NCBI GenBank assembly: GCA_022578965.1
Contig: MU400593.1
Location: 124,001-188,000 of the forward strand
Direction: 5' to 3'
Length of the DNA stretch: 64,000 nt
Source of the DNA: Xylaria sp. FL1777
Taxonomy: Eukaryota; Ascomycota; Sordariomycetes; Xylariales; Xylariaceae
Shown: positions 9,893-20,785 of the stretch, piece by piece
How the letters are laid out: every line of letters starts with the position of its first letter
How positions within the stretch are numbered: position 1 is the first letter of the stretch
Notes under the pieces: generated by a model
Databases searched by the model: none
Seen by the model: only the letters and a program-made list of their open reading frames with translations
What the model was told of the DNA's origin: nothing
Made by a program: the position numbers and the translations under genes

Positions 9893-12208
9893 TCATTGAT
9901 CGTCTTCGTCAGATGAGTCCTCTTCCTCGTCTTCCATTTCCTCGTCCTCACCGTCGCTTTCCATTTCGGCAGCGTGTTCTTCAAGCGCCGCTTGCTCCTC
10001 TTCTTTCCGTTTACGCTCGTCTTCCTTTCTTGCCTCCTCCATCATCTTTGCCTTCTCTGCGCCCGCTTTCCTTTGTGCCACCACATAGGCACCAACTGGT
10101 GTCTTCTCCCATGGGAAGTCTTTTAAGAAAGCATCCACCTGCGTTCGGTCTCGAGGCGCAAAGTCTATCTTGGCTCGCTTACCCTCGATGAACTTGGCGT
10201 TGGCTTCCAGTTTCTGGACTAGTAGGACAAGACCAGAGCGTAGCTTACCATTGTTATTCCCCGAAGCCTTCTTCCTCGCTTGCTTGAGCCAGCGCTTTAA
10301 CATGATGATAACGGGTAGAGCAAATTCAGGGAAGGCAATGTTTGTCGACCATAGTACGAAGTACTCGGCGAAGAGGTCAACTACTTGCTCGCCGACTCCA
10401 TCTTGATATACACGTGTACGTAAGTATGACTTTGGTGCTTTATAGGCGACGTTAAAATCAAGAGCCTTGAGCGTAGCCTGTTTCGGAGATCTTCTCATCT
10501 CCGCGGAGTTGAGCACCTCCAAAAGGGCAGAGGCGAGAGGAATATAGGTACCGGTGGATCTGGATATCCTCAAAAGGGACCGGATCAGGTGGAAGCGGAG
10601 AGGGAAGTAGGCAGCCGTAGGGATGAGACGCAGAGCGCCAAGGGTAACTTGGACAAGAGGATAGATCAAGAGTCTAAGCTGAGATTCTTTGCCGGCCTCA
10701 GCTTCCCTGAGGGAATTACAATGTTCCGACAGTACGCATGACCAGAAGTCCAGGGAATGAATATACTGCCAATTGTAGACATGTTTGTACGATTCATTTT
10801 GGTTGTGAACAATGCTGTTTCGAAGGTGAATCGCTAATTGCCGGATAAAATTATAAGCTGTCGTGTAGCCGATGCTTTGATCCAAGCCCCATAGCTCTGC
10901 AGCCGAATTCTTCATGAGATTGATTCCTTGAACCGTATTGACGTTGGTTACACGTGATCCAGCGATCAACCCCTGGTATGTTGCTTTGAGAACAGCCTCC
11001 CGAATGCCTTTATCGCCAATCACCACAAGGCGGCGAAGGACAAGGAACGCTGTGATCCTCGTAGTGTCGCTGCTGGTCGTCTGAGACCAGAAGCCGACCA
11101 CAGTCTTGATAAGGTTTTTCAGCAGTTTCCGAAAGGTCAAAAGGTACGGGACCAGAGGTGTTAAAGCTGAAAGTGTAAGCTTAAGAGTGGCATCATCAGA
11201 TAATGTAGGCAGCATATGAAGAATCGAGGATGTGAAGCTTCGTAGCAACATTGACAATGGCTTGAACTTCTTTGATTCTGTTGGGATATAAACTTTTCCA
11301 GAAGCTGATTCCTTGACCGGGATATGATGTAGTATAACCTCGGGTATCTGCTTGAGTGCAACAATCAGAACATCGTGGAAAACTTCGGGACTTGATATCG
11401 TATAGGGTTGTTGCTTCTCTTGATCATCATCACCATCCTCATTTAGGTGGGCTGCTGATCGAAAAGCTAAGACGACTTGTCTCGCGGCTTTGAGAGAATG
11501 GCTCTCAGTCAGGGATGCTTTCCAGCGCGCAACCATCTCTTGTGTAAGGTCGTCGTCGTGCGAAATGGTTTCCGCCTTTTTCGGCGTTGTAGACGTTTTC
11601 CGCTTCTTCTTAGGTGAGTCGTCTTCCTCGCTGGCACTCAGCTCATCAACTTCGGCCAGGTCTTCATCATCGAAATCTAGGGCTTCCGGGTCGTTCTCTT
11701 TCAAGAATTTGTAGAAGTCGGGATCGTCCTTAGCAAGAGCTTCCATCGCATCCTTGCTCATTCCGAGGTCACCATCGCCAAGCTGGGTATCATCTTCTTC
11801 TTCGTCGCTCACGATGGGGTGTTCAACATCTGATATTTCAAGATCGTCGCTCGCCTCGTCGTCGGATGGTTGAGGTTGTGTCTCGTCTCTCTTGCGTTTC
11901 CCAAGTTTCTTGGATGATTTGCTGGCTTTCGGGGCTTTGTCTACGATCTCGAATCCCCCACCGAAAAAGTCGTCGACGCTCATCTCGTTAACATTGGCGG
12001 TTTTGGATGCCTTTGACCGGGCGGCCTTCTCGGCATCTTCAGGGCCTTTAAAGAACTCGGCATCTGTTGCCTTGCGGGCTTGCTTCTTGGCCTTGAGGAG
12101 GTGTTGCTGTTTTATCTTTGCACCGGCTTTGCGCTTTTCCAAAACATTTTTTAGGTGTTTCTGTTCGAACTTCTTAGTCGCCTTGAAGTTCTTCTTGGCG
12201 CCGGCCAT
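9893..12208 (-). CDS. NOC2: Nucleolar complex protein 2 (Noc2)
   Basis: This uninterrupted frame encodes 771 aa from the ATG at 12208. The open frame runs 37 codons further up but begins with GTG, and NOC2 proteins typically open with a basic MAxAxKxxKATKKFxxKHL start exactly like this one. Noc2 forms heterodimers with Noc1 and Noc3 and escorts pre-60S ribosomal particles from the nucleolus to the nucleoplasm. The first ~230 residues are charged, with Lys-rich nuclear or nucleolar targeting stretches (KLGKRKRDE, KKKRKTS) and acidic runs. The conserved helical-repeat Noc2 domain covers roughly residues 250-690, including LMKNSAAELWGLDQSIGYTT and FPLRFHLIRSLLRIS. The tail is strongly acidic (EDEEMEDEEEDSSDEDD). 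The gene is divergent from VPS28 across 424 bp. Confidence 0.96.
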   Translation of the reverse strand: MAGAKKNFKATKKFEQKHLKNVLEKRKAGAKIKQQHLLKAKKQARKATDAEFFKGPEDAEKAARSKASKTANVNEMSVDDFFGGGFEIVDKAPKASKSSKKLGKRKRDETQPQPSDDEASDDLEISDVEHPIVSDEEEDDTQLGDGDLGMSKDAMEALAKDDPDFYKFLKENDPEALDFDDEDLAEVDELSASEEDDSPKKKRKTSTTPKKAETISHDDDLTQEMVARWKASLTESHSLKAARQVVLAFRSAAHLNEDGDDDQEKQQPYTISSPEVFHDVLIVALKQIPEVILHHIPVKESASGKVYIPTESKKFKPLSMLLRSFTSSILHMLPTLSDDATLKLTLSALTPLVPYLLTFRKLLKNLIKTVVGFWSQTTSSDTTRITAFLVLRRLVVIGDKGIREAVLKATYQGLIAGSRVTNVNTVQGINLMKNSAAELWGLDQSIGYTTAYNFIRQLAIHLRNSIVHNQNESYKHVYNWQYIHSLDFWSCVLSEHCNSLREAEAGKESQLRLLIYPLVQVTLGALRLIPTAAYFPLRFHLIRSLLRISRSTGTYIPLASALLEVLNSAEMRRSPKQATLKALDFNVAYKAPKSYLRTRVYQDGVGEQVVDLFAEYFVLWSTNIAFPEFALPVIIMLKRWLKQARKKASGNNNGKLRSGLVLLVQKLEANAKFIEGKRAKIDFAPRDRTQVDAFLKDFPWEKTPVGAYVVAQRKAGAEKAKMMEEARKEDERKRKEEEQAALEEHAAEMESDGEDEEMEDEEEDSSDEDDQ

Positions 12209-12632
12209 GGTTATCAGCTGGTCACCAGCAGGTGCCGTGGACTTCTGTCGAGACTGTGATGTGATCGTCGAATAAAGCGGCCTTGGTCCAGTCTTGCTGC
12301 TTAATTGCTTCTCATCCACCAGCTTGCTGTAGGAAGTACTGTAGGTAGAAATTTTTAGTGGAGCTTATCGCGGGGCATCTTATCAATTGGCGCTAGCCTC
12401 GAAGTGGCAATACCCATGTCTTAAATACCTACTGAGGTTCTGACCTTCGTGACAGGCTTCAACTATACTGTGTAGGAATACTACTTACTTAAAGTTGTTA
12501 CGTGAACTTCCTCACGCTTCTTTAGTTTCAAGATCTTCTCACTCCTCGTCTCAACATTCCCGGAGCAGGCTAGCATCTATCACATTCATACACACACCTC
12601 CTTTGTTCTTTTGACACATATTCGCCTTCAAA
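12209..12632. promoter_or_regulatory. Shared divergent promoter region NOC2/VPS28
   Basis: These 424 bp separate two oppositely transcribed ATGs, so both promoters must lie here. The VPS28-proximal part has pyrimidine-rich stretches (TTCCTCACGCTTCTTT, CACACCTCCTTTG) common in fungal 5' leaders. No TATA box is obvious. Confidence 0.5.
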
Positions 12633-13456
12633 ATGACATCTAGGCAAGCATATGCTCCAACACCCCACAGCTATGTGCCAAACACCACCATTTCTGCGAC
12701 CATAAATCTCGACGAGGTCCGGATGACAGAGCCATCCAGGGTGGTCAAAAGATGTAGACTAACAGATAATAGGAGGTGAAATTGGCTGAGACGCGAGCCG
12801 AGCGCGATCTACAGGATTCCCTTGCCGAGATTTTCTCCATCATCGTCACTCTGGATGAGCTTGAGAGGGCCTTTCTCAAGGATGCAATCCCAGAATCCGA
12901 CTACACTGAAATATGCGAACGGTCTTTAAAGCAGTATAAGTCCATCTTAGCTGATGAGACCGTAGCCAGGGCATTTGTTGGTCTCGAAGAGTTCAAGGCC
13001 GAATGGGATGTAAGCTACAGCATCTCGACGGTATCATCACCTGTTCGCGTACTCACAATGATATAGCTCGAAGTGCCAAGAGCCACAGAACGATTGAAGG
13101 TTGGGATGCCTTCAACAGCCATTACTGCTTCCACGGGCACAGCCCCTCAGCCGACAGTCACTGCCGACAGCAAATCCGGACAGCTTATTTTGAAGGCAAC
13201 AGAAGATTTCATCACCTTTCTGGACGCGCTTCGTCTTGGTCTCCTCGCTAAGGACCAGTTACATCCTCTTCTGACGGACATTATACAGAGCGCTAACAAA
13301 GTCACCGACCGAGATTTTGAAAACAGGGGCAAGATTATCCAATGGCTGATAACCTTGAACCAGATGAAGGCAACTGAAGAGCTGACGGAACATCAAGCTC
13401 GAGAACTCGAGTTGGATATTAACTCCGCCTACGTCGGTTTTAAGAATGCCCTTTGA
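12633..13456 (+). CDS. VPS28: ESCRT-I subunit VPS28
   Basis: I predict three exons, 12633-12716, 12773-13009 and 13067-13456, giving 236 aa. Intron 1 (56 nt) has an unusual GTCCGG donor but a good CTAAC branch and TAG acceptor; it joins ...INLDE to EVKLAETRAERDL, the order conserved in fungal VPS28. Intron 2 (57 nt) runs GTAAGC...ATATAG. VPS28 bridges ESCRT-I to ESCRT-II in sorting ubiquitinated cargo into multivesicular endosomes, and in fungi also acts in ambient-pH signalling. The N-terminal core-binding helices (SLAEIFSIIVTLDELERAFLKD) and the C-terminal four-helix domain (FITFLDALRLGLLAKDQLHPLLTDI through LELDINSAYVGFKNAL) are both present, and the length is typical. Confidence 0.95.
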
Positions 13457-13859
13457 GGAGCATGCTTATGCAATCATCGGCCAATGACGCCTACCTCGCA
13501 TCCTTATTCAGACGCCTTTATCGGCATTCAACCAGGCCTAGGATATGGTTTCACCATGTACCATTGCTCTTATCTACAATACGGTGACAACGGGACGCGG
13601 CAGCGGCACCATATCATTGTATTGCTCTAAATCATCGCGTCGTCGGTATGGGCGACTTCGGGATCTAAGATGTCTTCTGCAGCTATGAGTGGCCAATCTG
13701 TCATCAAAAGCCCCACTTGAAGGGCGCATTTTCTTCATGTTTCCATCAATTCGTTCACTAATTGCCGATTTTTGATGATCGTACAGCATTGTGCAACAAC
13801 CACCCCTTTGTGCCAGCATCATATCATATAGGCTTTCTTTGAGCCTCCTCATAGGAATC
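13457..13859. other. Intergenic
   Basis: This is the 3' region of VPS28 and the presumed promoter of the downstream AlaX-type gene, on the same strand. The editing-protein frame stays open 23 codons upstream of its first ATG, without another ATG. Nothing else is seen. Confidence 0.4.
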
Positions 13860-14669
13860 ATGCAGCACACTTTCCTTGCTTTTCAGCATAATGCCAAGCT
13901 TCACAGTACCCAAACGGTTGTCCGGGCAGTGAGATCAGTCGCGTCGCTCGAGGAAGCGAATAAAGGTCTTTTCAAAGGTGCAAACGAGGAGGATCATGTT
14001 GTGGTCACCGATCAAACAATATTCCATCCCCAAGGTGGTGGCCAACCATCCGATGTTGGGGTGATCAGAGCTACTTCTGGGGCCAGTTTCGACGTATCGG
14101 CTGTTCGCATGAACGCAGTTACTGAAGGGGAGGTGCTCCATCTCGGCCGATTCGCCGACGCATCGTCGCATTTCCAGCCTGGCGAGACTGTCACACAAAC
14201 CATCGACAGCGAGAAACGCAATCTATATTCCCGTTATCACACTGCCGGTCACGTTCTCGGTGGAGCAGTCCGGCATCTTCTTGAAAATGAAGTCGCCAAC
14301 TTTGACGAGTTAAAAGCGTCTCACTTTCCCGACTCGGCGTCATGTGAGTTTCAGGGCCTGATCGAGGGAAAATGGAAGGATACTATCCAGGCGCGCGTCG
14401 ATGAATATATCAACAAAGACATGCCAGTTGAGATAGACTTCTGGGACGAAGACGATTTTAGAGCAAACGGGCTGGAAAGACTTATACCTGACCGAGAGTC
14501 AATGGGAATGGCAGATAACGAGAAGTTCCGCGTCGTCAAAATCATCGGCTGTGAGGCTTACCCATGCGGAGGAACTCACGTCGATAGCACTAAGCACTGC
14601 GGTAAAACGAATGTCAAAAAGATCAGCCGATCGAAGGGTATAAGCCGCGTGAGCTATACACTCCCTTGA
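13860..14669 (+). CDS. AlaX-type alanyl-tRNA editing protein
   Basis: This intronless 269-aa protein resembles the free-standing editing domain of alanyl-tRNA synthetase, which hydrolyses Ser- or Gly-mischarged tRNA-Ala. Visible hallmarks are the FHPQGGGQPSD motif (residues 55-65), the zinc motif HTAGH (His127 and His131) and the second zinc half CGGTH (Cys236 with Cys/His240), the usual HxxxH...CxxxH arrangement of the SAD domain. No synthetase catalytic or tRNA-recognition part is fused. The start chosen is the first ATG (13860); the open frame upstream has none. It likely acts in the cytosol as a trans-editing factor, alongside full-length AlaRS. Confidence 0.93.
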   Translation: MQHTFLAFQHNAKLHSTQTVVRAVRSVASLEEANKGLFKGANEEDHVVVTDQTIFHPQGGGQPSDVGVIRATSGASFDVSAVRMNAVTEGEVLHLGRFADASSHFQPGETVTQTIDSEKRNLYSRYHTAGHVLGGAVRHLLENEVANFDELKASHFPDSASCEFQGLIEGKWKDTIQARVDEYINKDMPVEIDFWDEDDFRANGLERLIPDRESMGMADNEKFRVVKIIGCEAYPCGGTHVDSTKHCGKTNVKKISRSKGISRVSYTLP

Positions 14670-15824
14670 CAGCCTGCACCAATGGCAGTATGCGCTGAAC
14701 CTTCCCCCGACGCCAGTTATCCCTGATACAACGCAGTCCATGCCGAGTAGAACACAGCATATTATAGACCGGAATATAGCCTCAAACATACACATGCGCA
14801 TGCCCCACCTCAATGTGAAAATAGACTTACCTCATCCGGGAGATGCACGCCTTCTGTCGGATCATTTACACAGATTGGCACTTTAGCGCCAGTGCTAAAG
14901 GATACCGGTAGTTCTCAAATCACCAGCGTTCGTGGGACCATGCGGCGTCTTTGAGCAGCCAGTTACTTTACAAGCGCTCCATTCCCACCTCGATCCTTGA
15001 GCACGTGGCCCGGCGTGGCTTGTCTGGGCTAAGGTCCCTTAATTTTGGTCCACAATAATTCTAGCGTAACCTACTGATAGCAGGGTTAGGTTCTTTGCTT
15101 ATGAAGCCAAACAAACCTAGACATTGACAGTGACGAGAGTTTATCGAAATGGTTACATTGTCATTGCCTGCATCATATTTCCTGCCAGTTGCGAAATTTT
15201 CAGCTGCAGGGACTGCAATTAACCCGTTGGTGCTGGCTGGAAGCGGGGGAGACTGGGAATGGCCGCTGTTTCCAGCCTCATCTCACGTCCGTGGCCTATA
15301 GACGACGATGGACATCTATTATCGTTGTGCCCCGCGGATATGCAATGGCACTAGCCAGAGTCGTGCTATAGTGCTCAACTTGATTCTGGTCGAATGCATG
15401 CCACCCTTCTTTACGAGGAGGCTGCATGTGGCCCAAATGATTGGCTCTTACAACATCCAAAGGTCTGATCTCGTCGAACCTTAACCGCAGGATACTAGAT
15501 AGCGGGACCTAGTGCCGTAGGGTCTTGTCACATAGGGGTCCTAAATCTTCACATGTAAACCTTAGGTGACATCGCGGAGTGTTGCCCGGTACACCTGTCG
15601 AACCGTTACCGTCATCCGTCCACGTTGGCTGAACGACCCGGCTGTGTCTAGTGCAACCCAGTTTACCACAAGTATATATGTCTAGACTTTAGTCCCGCTT
15701 CCCTTTGTCGTCCAGAATATTTCTCCTCCTCACGTACCAGATCTATTCTAGGGACTCACTATTTCAACACTGTGAAGCTAATCTCAACATTTGGCTCTCC
15801 CATCTACAGAAATGAGAGAGTACC
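14670..15824. other. Intergenic, includes the BTA1 promoter
   Basis: No gene is supported in these 1155 bp. A 60-codon frame at 15189-15371 has no features. The interval contains one CACGTG palindrome at 15002-15007, listed separately. The last ~100 bp before the BTA1 ATG are pyrimidine-rich, as expected for a 5' leader. Confidence 0.45.
15002..15007. promoter_or_regulatory. CACGTG E-box upstream of BTA1 (candidate phosphate-response site)
   Basis: GCACGTGGC occurs about 820 bp upstream of the BTA1 start. Fungal phosphate regulators of the Pho4/NUC-1 bHLH class bind CACGTG, and betaine-lipid synthesis is known to be induced by phosphate starvation in fungi. The distance is large and a six-base site can occur by chance, so the call is tentative. 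Confidence 0.3.
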
Positions 15825-18433
15825 ATGGCTTTTCTTGGTGGTAACATATTGCCCCCTGACTCGGAGCTCAAAATCTTTCTAGTTGGAATCGGAACATTCC
15901 TTCTTATTGGAATATGTGTTTCCATCATTTCTTCCCGAAAGGCAGAGGACAATGAGAATCCTACACTCATCCAATCTTTGTGGTTATTCTTCTACTCCTG
16001 CTTTCTTAAGCCCCATAAGAGTAATGACAAGGGCAACCAGCAGGATGCTCTTGAGAGCTTCTACAAGTCACAGGCCAGCGCCTATGATGCCACAAGAAAG
16101 CGTCTTCTGAAAGGCCGGGAGGACATGCTAGCCTTGGCAGCTGCCCAGCTTGCTCTCAAGGCCAAAGCAGTCAATTCAAACAACACTAGGAAAATCTGGG
16201 TTGACGTCTGTAACCACAATCAACTCTTCAATATCGATGTCGCTTACCCTAGTCACAGATCGGTGGTGGTACTGGCTGGAACATTGAGGCAATGTCTCAG
16301 TTCGTCGATGTATCTACCTTCTTCGATAGCGTGTACCTAGTTGACTTCTCGCCGTCTCTGTGTGAAGTGGCTCGGAAGCGATTCGCTAGATTAGGCTGGA
16401 CGAACGTTAAAATCGTATGCCAAGATGCAAGAAAGTTTCGCTTAGAAGACCATGAACCGGTCCTCGAAAGCGAACGACAGGGCTCTCCTGAAGCTAGTTA
16501 TTTCTCTCAGGAACAGCCAAGGCATGTGGGCGCCGATCTTATTACCATGTCCTACAGTCTATCTATGATCGTAAGTGTATCCTAAGAGCTTAAACAAGGT
16601 TAACTAATAGTATCATAGCCTGACTACTACTCTGTCGTTGACTCCTTAACCTCACTCTTAGCGCCGAACGGAATTATCGGTGTAGTTGACTTTTACGTTC
16701 AATCAAAAGTCGATGTCAGCTTTAGAAACTACACAGGAGGTCTTGTTGATCGTCATGTGAATTTTCTTGGAAGAACTTTCTGGCGTGCTTGGTTCGATAT
16801 TGATAGGGTTGCTCTCGAGCCCGGTCGTCGTGACTACCTTGAATATCGCTTTGGTACAGTTCTCAACGCCAATACTCGCAATTATGTGCTTGGCGCGATT
16901 CCGTACTATATCTGGCTGGGTGCGCCCAAGCAACCACTTTCATGCTCCCTCACTCTGCAGAAGGTCAATGCCTTGGTGACTGAGTCGCCCTACCTTTCCC
17001 CTGTGGACCATTCAAATCTCTTATCCCAAGAGATAGAGAAGGGCGCCTCGGAGATTCGCTCCAAGGCTTTCGATGCCGCCATTGTAAACCTTTCGTCAAA
17101 CCTACCTCTCCCTTCTTTTTTTTACCAGAATCACCACTATCGAATATACTATGATGACCAACTGAAGAAGCACACTCAGTTCAAGGACGAGTATATTTAC
17201 GCATTCACCTGGGAAGACACCCGTGTGGACGAGCGGATCTTGAAGCTCAAACCAGATGATGTGGTTCTTGCCATCACTAGTGCAGGTGACAATATCCTTT
17301 CTTATGCACTACAAGGCCCCGCCAAGATCCACGCCGTCGACCTGAATCCGATCCAGAATCATCTGCTGGAGCTGAAAGTTGCCGCGTATCAATCGCTCGG
17401 GTATGCGGACTTCTGGAAGATTTTTGGCGAAGGCAAACATCCTGGTTTCCGCTCTCTGCTTATTTCGAAAATGTCACCTCACCTGTCCAGTCGTGCATTC
17501 CAATACTGGCTGAGTAATCACCGCATCTTCACCAAGAACCAAGGTGGTCTCTACGACACCGGCGGCTCTAGGCACGGAATTCGCATCTTCCGTAGGATTA
17601 CACAATTGTTCGGGTGTCGGGCTGCTGTCAAGGATCTCCTCGAAGCCAAGACGCTCAACGAGCAGCGCGAAATCTGGCGCAATCGCGTTCGTCCTGCGCT
17701 ACTGTCTCGTCTCGTGTCCAAGTTCGTCGTGAGCCAAGAATCATTCCTCTGGAGCGCACTAGGTGTACCAAAGAATCAGCTCGCCATTCTCGAGGCAGAT
17801 CACGCAGTCTCCAAAGCAGTATGTGGACCGAATCCAACAGCCAAGAATACCCGCTCGCATGCTGTCTGGGAGTACATGGTGAACACGCTCGATCCTATGG
17901 TGGAGTCCACACACATCGCCACCGATAACCCGTACTACCTGGTGTGTCTTGACGGCAAGTACTCGCAGCAGTGCCATCCGGATTACCTATCACCGAAAGC
18001 CCATGCACGTCTCTCGCGGCCCGACGCGCTTGACAACTTGCGCATCCACACGGATGAGATCGATGAGGTCCTCGCGCGCATTGCGCCCGGCACTCTCACG
18101 GTCGCCGTCGTCATGGATAGCATGGATTGGTTTGATCCGGAGTCCGACGCCGCGACGTCGCAGATCACGAAGCTCAATCGCGCGCTCAAGATGGGCGGAC
18201 GCGTCATGCTGCGTTCCGCTGGCCTAAAGCCGTGGTACCTGAAGGAATTCGGCAAGCTTGGTTTCGTGACGAAGTGCATGGGCTCTCGCGAGGAAGGCAC
18301 GTGTATCGATCGCGTCAATATGTACGCTTCGTGCTGGATTTGCACTAAGAGGGAAAATCTGGCGCCGCCTACTCCGCCGACTCGGGACACTAATACCATC
18401 GGCACTGCGGAGATCTCTTCCCTCAAAATTTGA
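15825..18433 (+). CDS. BTA1: Betaine lipid synthase (diacylglyceryl-trimethylhomoserine synthase)
   Basis: I predict three exons, 15825-16205, 16259-16570 and 16619-18433, giving 835 aa. Intron 1 (53 nt, GTCTGT...CACAG) joins WVD to IGGGTGWNIEAM, recreating an S-adenosylmethionine motif I (residues ~126-133). Intron 2 (48 nt, GTAAGT...ATAG) joins YSLSMI to PDYYSVVDS. After an N-terminal membrane anchor (about residues 15-36) comes a BtaB-like N-methyltransferase domain. The C-terminal half is BtaA-like, attaching the aminobutyrate of SAM to diacylglycerol (FTWEDTRVDERILKLKPDDVVLAITSAGDN, HAVDLNPIQNHLLELK, MDSMDW). The BtaB-then-BtaA fusion order is the fungal one. The enzyme makes the phosphorus-free lipid DGTS, which replaces phosphatidylcholine when phosphate is scarce. 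Length is typical. Confidence 0.96.
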
Positions 18434-19442
18434 GGTCGCACCAGTTGCGCGTTGCGTTGGGATGCTAGGGACTGGAAGTTTCATCAGGGGCTTGTTTGGG
18501 GATTTTATTTGGAATTATTGCCAACACAGTCAACATACAGCTATCACGAGCTAGTGAGAAGAATTATTGCAGATTGTTATAGTTTCTCGACGAATAACGA
18601 ATGCTACATGTCTCTTACTCTATAATGGCGCTGTCTATGTGTCCATTACCGTTTTTTGTGGCTTATTGTTGTCATTTACGGCGTGGGAGTCTCTGCTTAC
18701 AGATTTCTTACTCACCTGTGCCATTTTCTTGACCTATAACATGAAGACCGCCCCCCCCTGGTAATACAATAAAAGTTTAAGAGAATACCCTACAAAAACA
18801 CACCTTCATAGGTCAAGAAGACATAGGACACTACATTACTAGCTACATTACTAGCAAAAATGTTGAGCACTATTGGGCCATGGCAGTTGCGATGTGTTGA
18901 ACAGTTTAGGTACTTACTCGTATGTTTACTACCTATTTACCCAGATGTAAGTATTTAGGTAACAACATGTATATGTGCTAATACTAGAACAATACCTACT
19001 ATGTACTACAAACATATTATGTTTAACTTGTGTGCTTAGAGCTAAGCCGCAAGTTTACTCAGGTAGCAATACAATGCTTAGAATGATTGTTACCCAGGGT
19101 AACATAAGTTGCCGGGACATAGGTTTGAAGATGTTCTCTTAATCAAGCACTACAGAATAATATCACCACAAATCACAGCCCTTTCAGCTACAAAGGGGAA
19201 GTACACTGGTCCAGTTACGCAACTACATAGGCAGCTTTTACGCAAAAGTCCAACACTCTTCAAATAATGACAGCGCCCCATGCTTACTGACAGTGGCCTG
19301 CTTGTAGAGCCTCTTCCCAGACTTTTCCCCGGCAAAGAGGCTCTAGATAAGTGGTCTGCAACTGAGGCCTGTTCGCCCCTCGTACACAGACTCTGCGCTT
19401 TCTAACACTGCTCTAACGAGACAGCAGAAGCGATCCAATAAG
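18434..19442. other. Intergenic
   Basis: No gene is supported. It contains a pair of 12-bp inverted arms (18726-18737 and 18808-18819, TTCTTGACCTAT and its complement, ~70 bp apart), many short GGTAA/TTACC and TAGGTA units around 18900-19000, and a tight hairpin at 19305-19345 listed separately. Confidence 0.5.
19305..19345. repeat. Perfect 11-bp hairpin 98 bp upstream of the BTB gene
   Basis: TAGAGCCTCTT at 19305-19315 is fully complementary to AAGAGGCTCTA at 19335-19345, with a 19-nt spacer. If transcribed, it would form a stable stem in the 5' leader of the BTB gene, whose ATG is at 19443. Confidence 0.6.
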
Positions 19443-20785
19443 ATGACACCCTTTATCAGGAATATCCGGCAAATGTCGAATCGCTACTCGTCGAAGAGCA
19501 GCAATTGCTCACATCCCAAGGCCCCACCAGCGGTAGCAGTATTCGACCCCGATGGCGATATGCTGCTTCTCGTTGGAAAGCAGAAGTGCACCGACGGATC
19601 TTGTCACAATGGACAAAATAGACGGCCGAACGCGATCTGCTTCCACGTCAACTCGGCCATTATCGCAGGCGCCTCACCAGCTTTCGGGTTCGTCCTGTAC
19701 AGCCCCAGCGCAGCGACCACGAGGGGAGACGGCGTGCAATGGACCGTCAGGTTCCCCGACGACGACCCACAGGCTATGCAGATCATCATCAACATCCTCT
19801 ATGGGCATTATCCCATCACTCTGGCCGACGAGCACGTGGATCTCGAGCAGCTCCTCCATCTCACCATTCTTGCCGACAAGTACGATCTCGTGCGTCACTT
19901 CTCGGAATGGTCTGCCCAGTGGGTGCAAGACATGGAACCCTACTGGCTCGAGCGAAGGTTCATCAGGAAGTCGACCGAGGATCTAGAGTCATTGCTTTGG
20001 ATCTTCTGGGTCCTCGGGCATGAGCCCTTGTACACCTACATGATACTACAGATCGCCTTTCATAGCGAGCTTGACGCCGCTGGAAAACTCACCGACCCAG
20101 CTGAGCAACTTTGCTTCACCAACGAGTTCCGCGAAGTGCCCGTGCCCCCGTACGCGCCAAGTAAGTCAATCTTATCAAGGAAAACTTCGACCGAACAGAT
20201 GACTAACTTCTAGCCTATTTATCATTAGTCGAGATCGGCCACTCGCGCATCGAGGTCCTTAAGCTGATCCGCAAGGACATCAAAGCAACGCTAGAAGAGC
20301 ACCTCCATGGCAAAGAGAAGAAAAGCTGGCTCCGCTGCAGGCGAATGGACGGAGGGGACGACTGGGTCTGGCGCCGGAGCATCCTCAGGGCGTTTGTGGA
20401 GATGCTGGAGGCCGAAGGGATCTGGCCGTTGCCGTCCGCCTACGCGCTCACCGCGAGCCCCAAGAGCCTGGTGGAGATATTCCGCGTCAACCCCAGCATC
20501 CCGTCCTTCGCCCATCACCACGACGGCCGCTTCTGCGAGCCCGACAGCACCTTCTGGGAGCACATCGAGAGGCTGCTTCGCGAGGTCCGCTTCACCCTCC
20601 CGGCGCAGTCCGCCAACCATCTCGGCGAGCAGGCTGCGAAATCCGGACTTGCGGGCTACTTCGAGTCGAGGCACCTTGGCATTGGTCTGGACAAGGGAAA
20701 TTGGAACGTGAGGGAGATTTTGGAGTTTCAGGAAACCATCACCGAGATCGGACGCACTCCTACTGAGGAACAACAACCACGCTGA
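19443..20785 (+). CDS. BTB/POZ domain protein
   Basis: I predict two exons, 19443-20160 and 20214-20785, giving 429 aa. The 53-nt intron starts GTAAGT, has an ACTAAC branch site and ends TCTAG; the downstream frame then continues without interruption. The N-terminal part has the BTB layout: FDPDGDMLLLVG, then FHVNSAIIAGASPAFGFVL, a WTVRFPDDDPQAMQIIINILYGHYP strand-helix and the helix DLEQLLHLTILADKYDL, a typical fungal BTB series at about residues 30-145. The C-terminal half (helical, with many Trp and Arg) has no domain I recognise. BTB proteins of this fungal type may be cullin-3 adaptors or may simply dimerise; no partner can be named. Confidence 0.85.

Noticed and set aside
12209..12319. 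37-codon N-terminal extension of NOC2
   Set aside because: The extension starts at GTG, and the internal ATG at 12208 gives the conserved basic NOC2 start.
16703..18484. Several antisense and shifted frames across BTA1 exon 3
   Set aside because: BTA1 has complete family conservation over this stretch.
20291..20776. 161-codon minus-strand frame opposite BTB exon 2
   Set aside because: It is a shadow in GC-rich coding sequence; the plus strand continues the BTB protein in frame.
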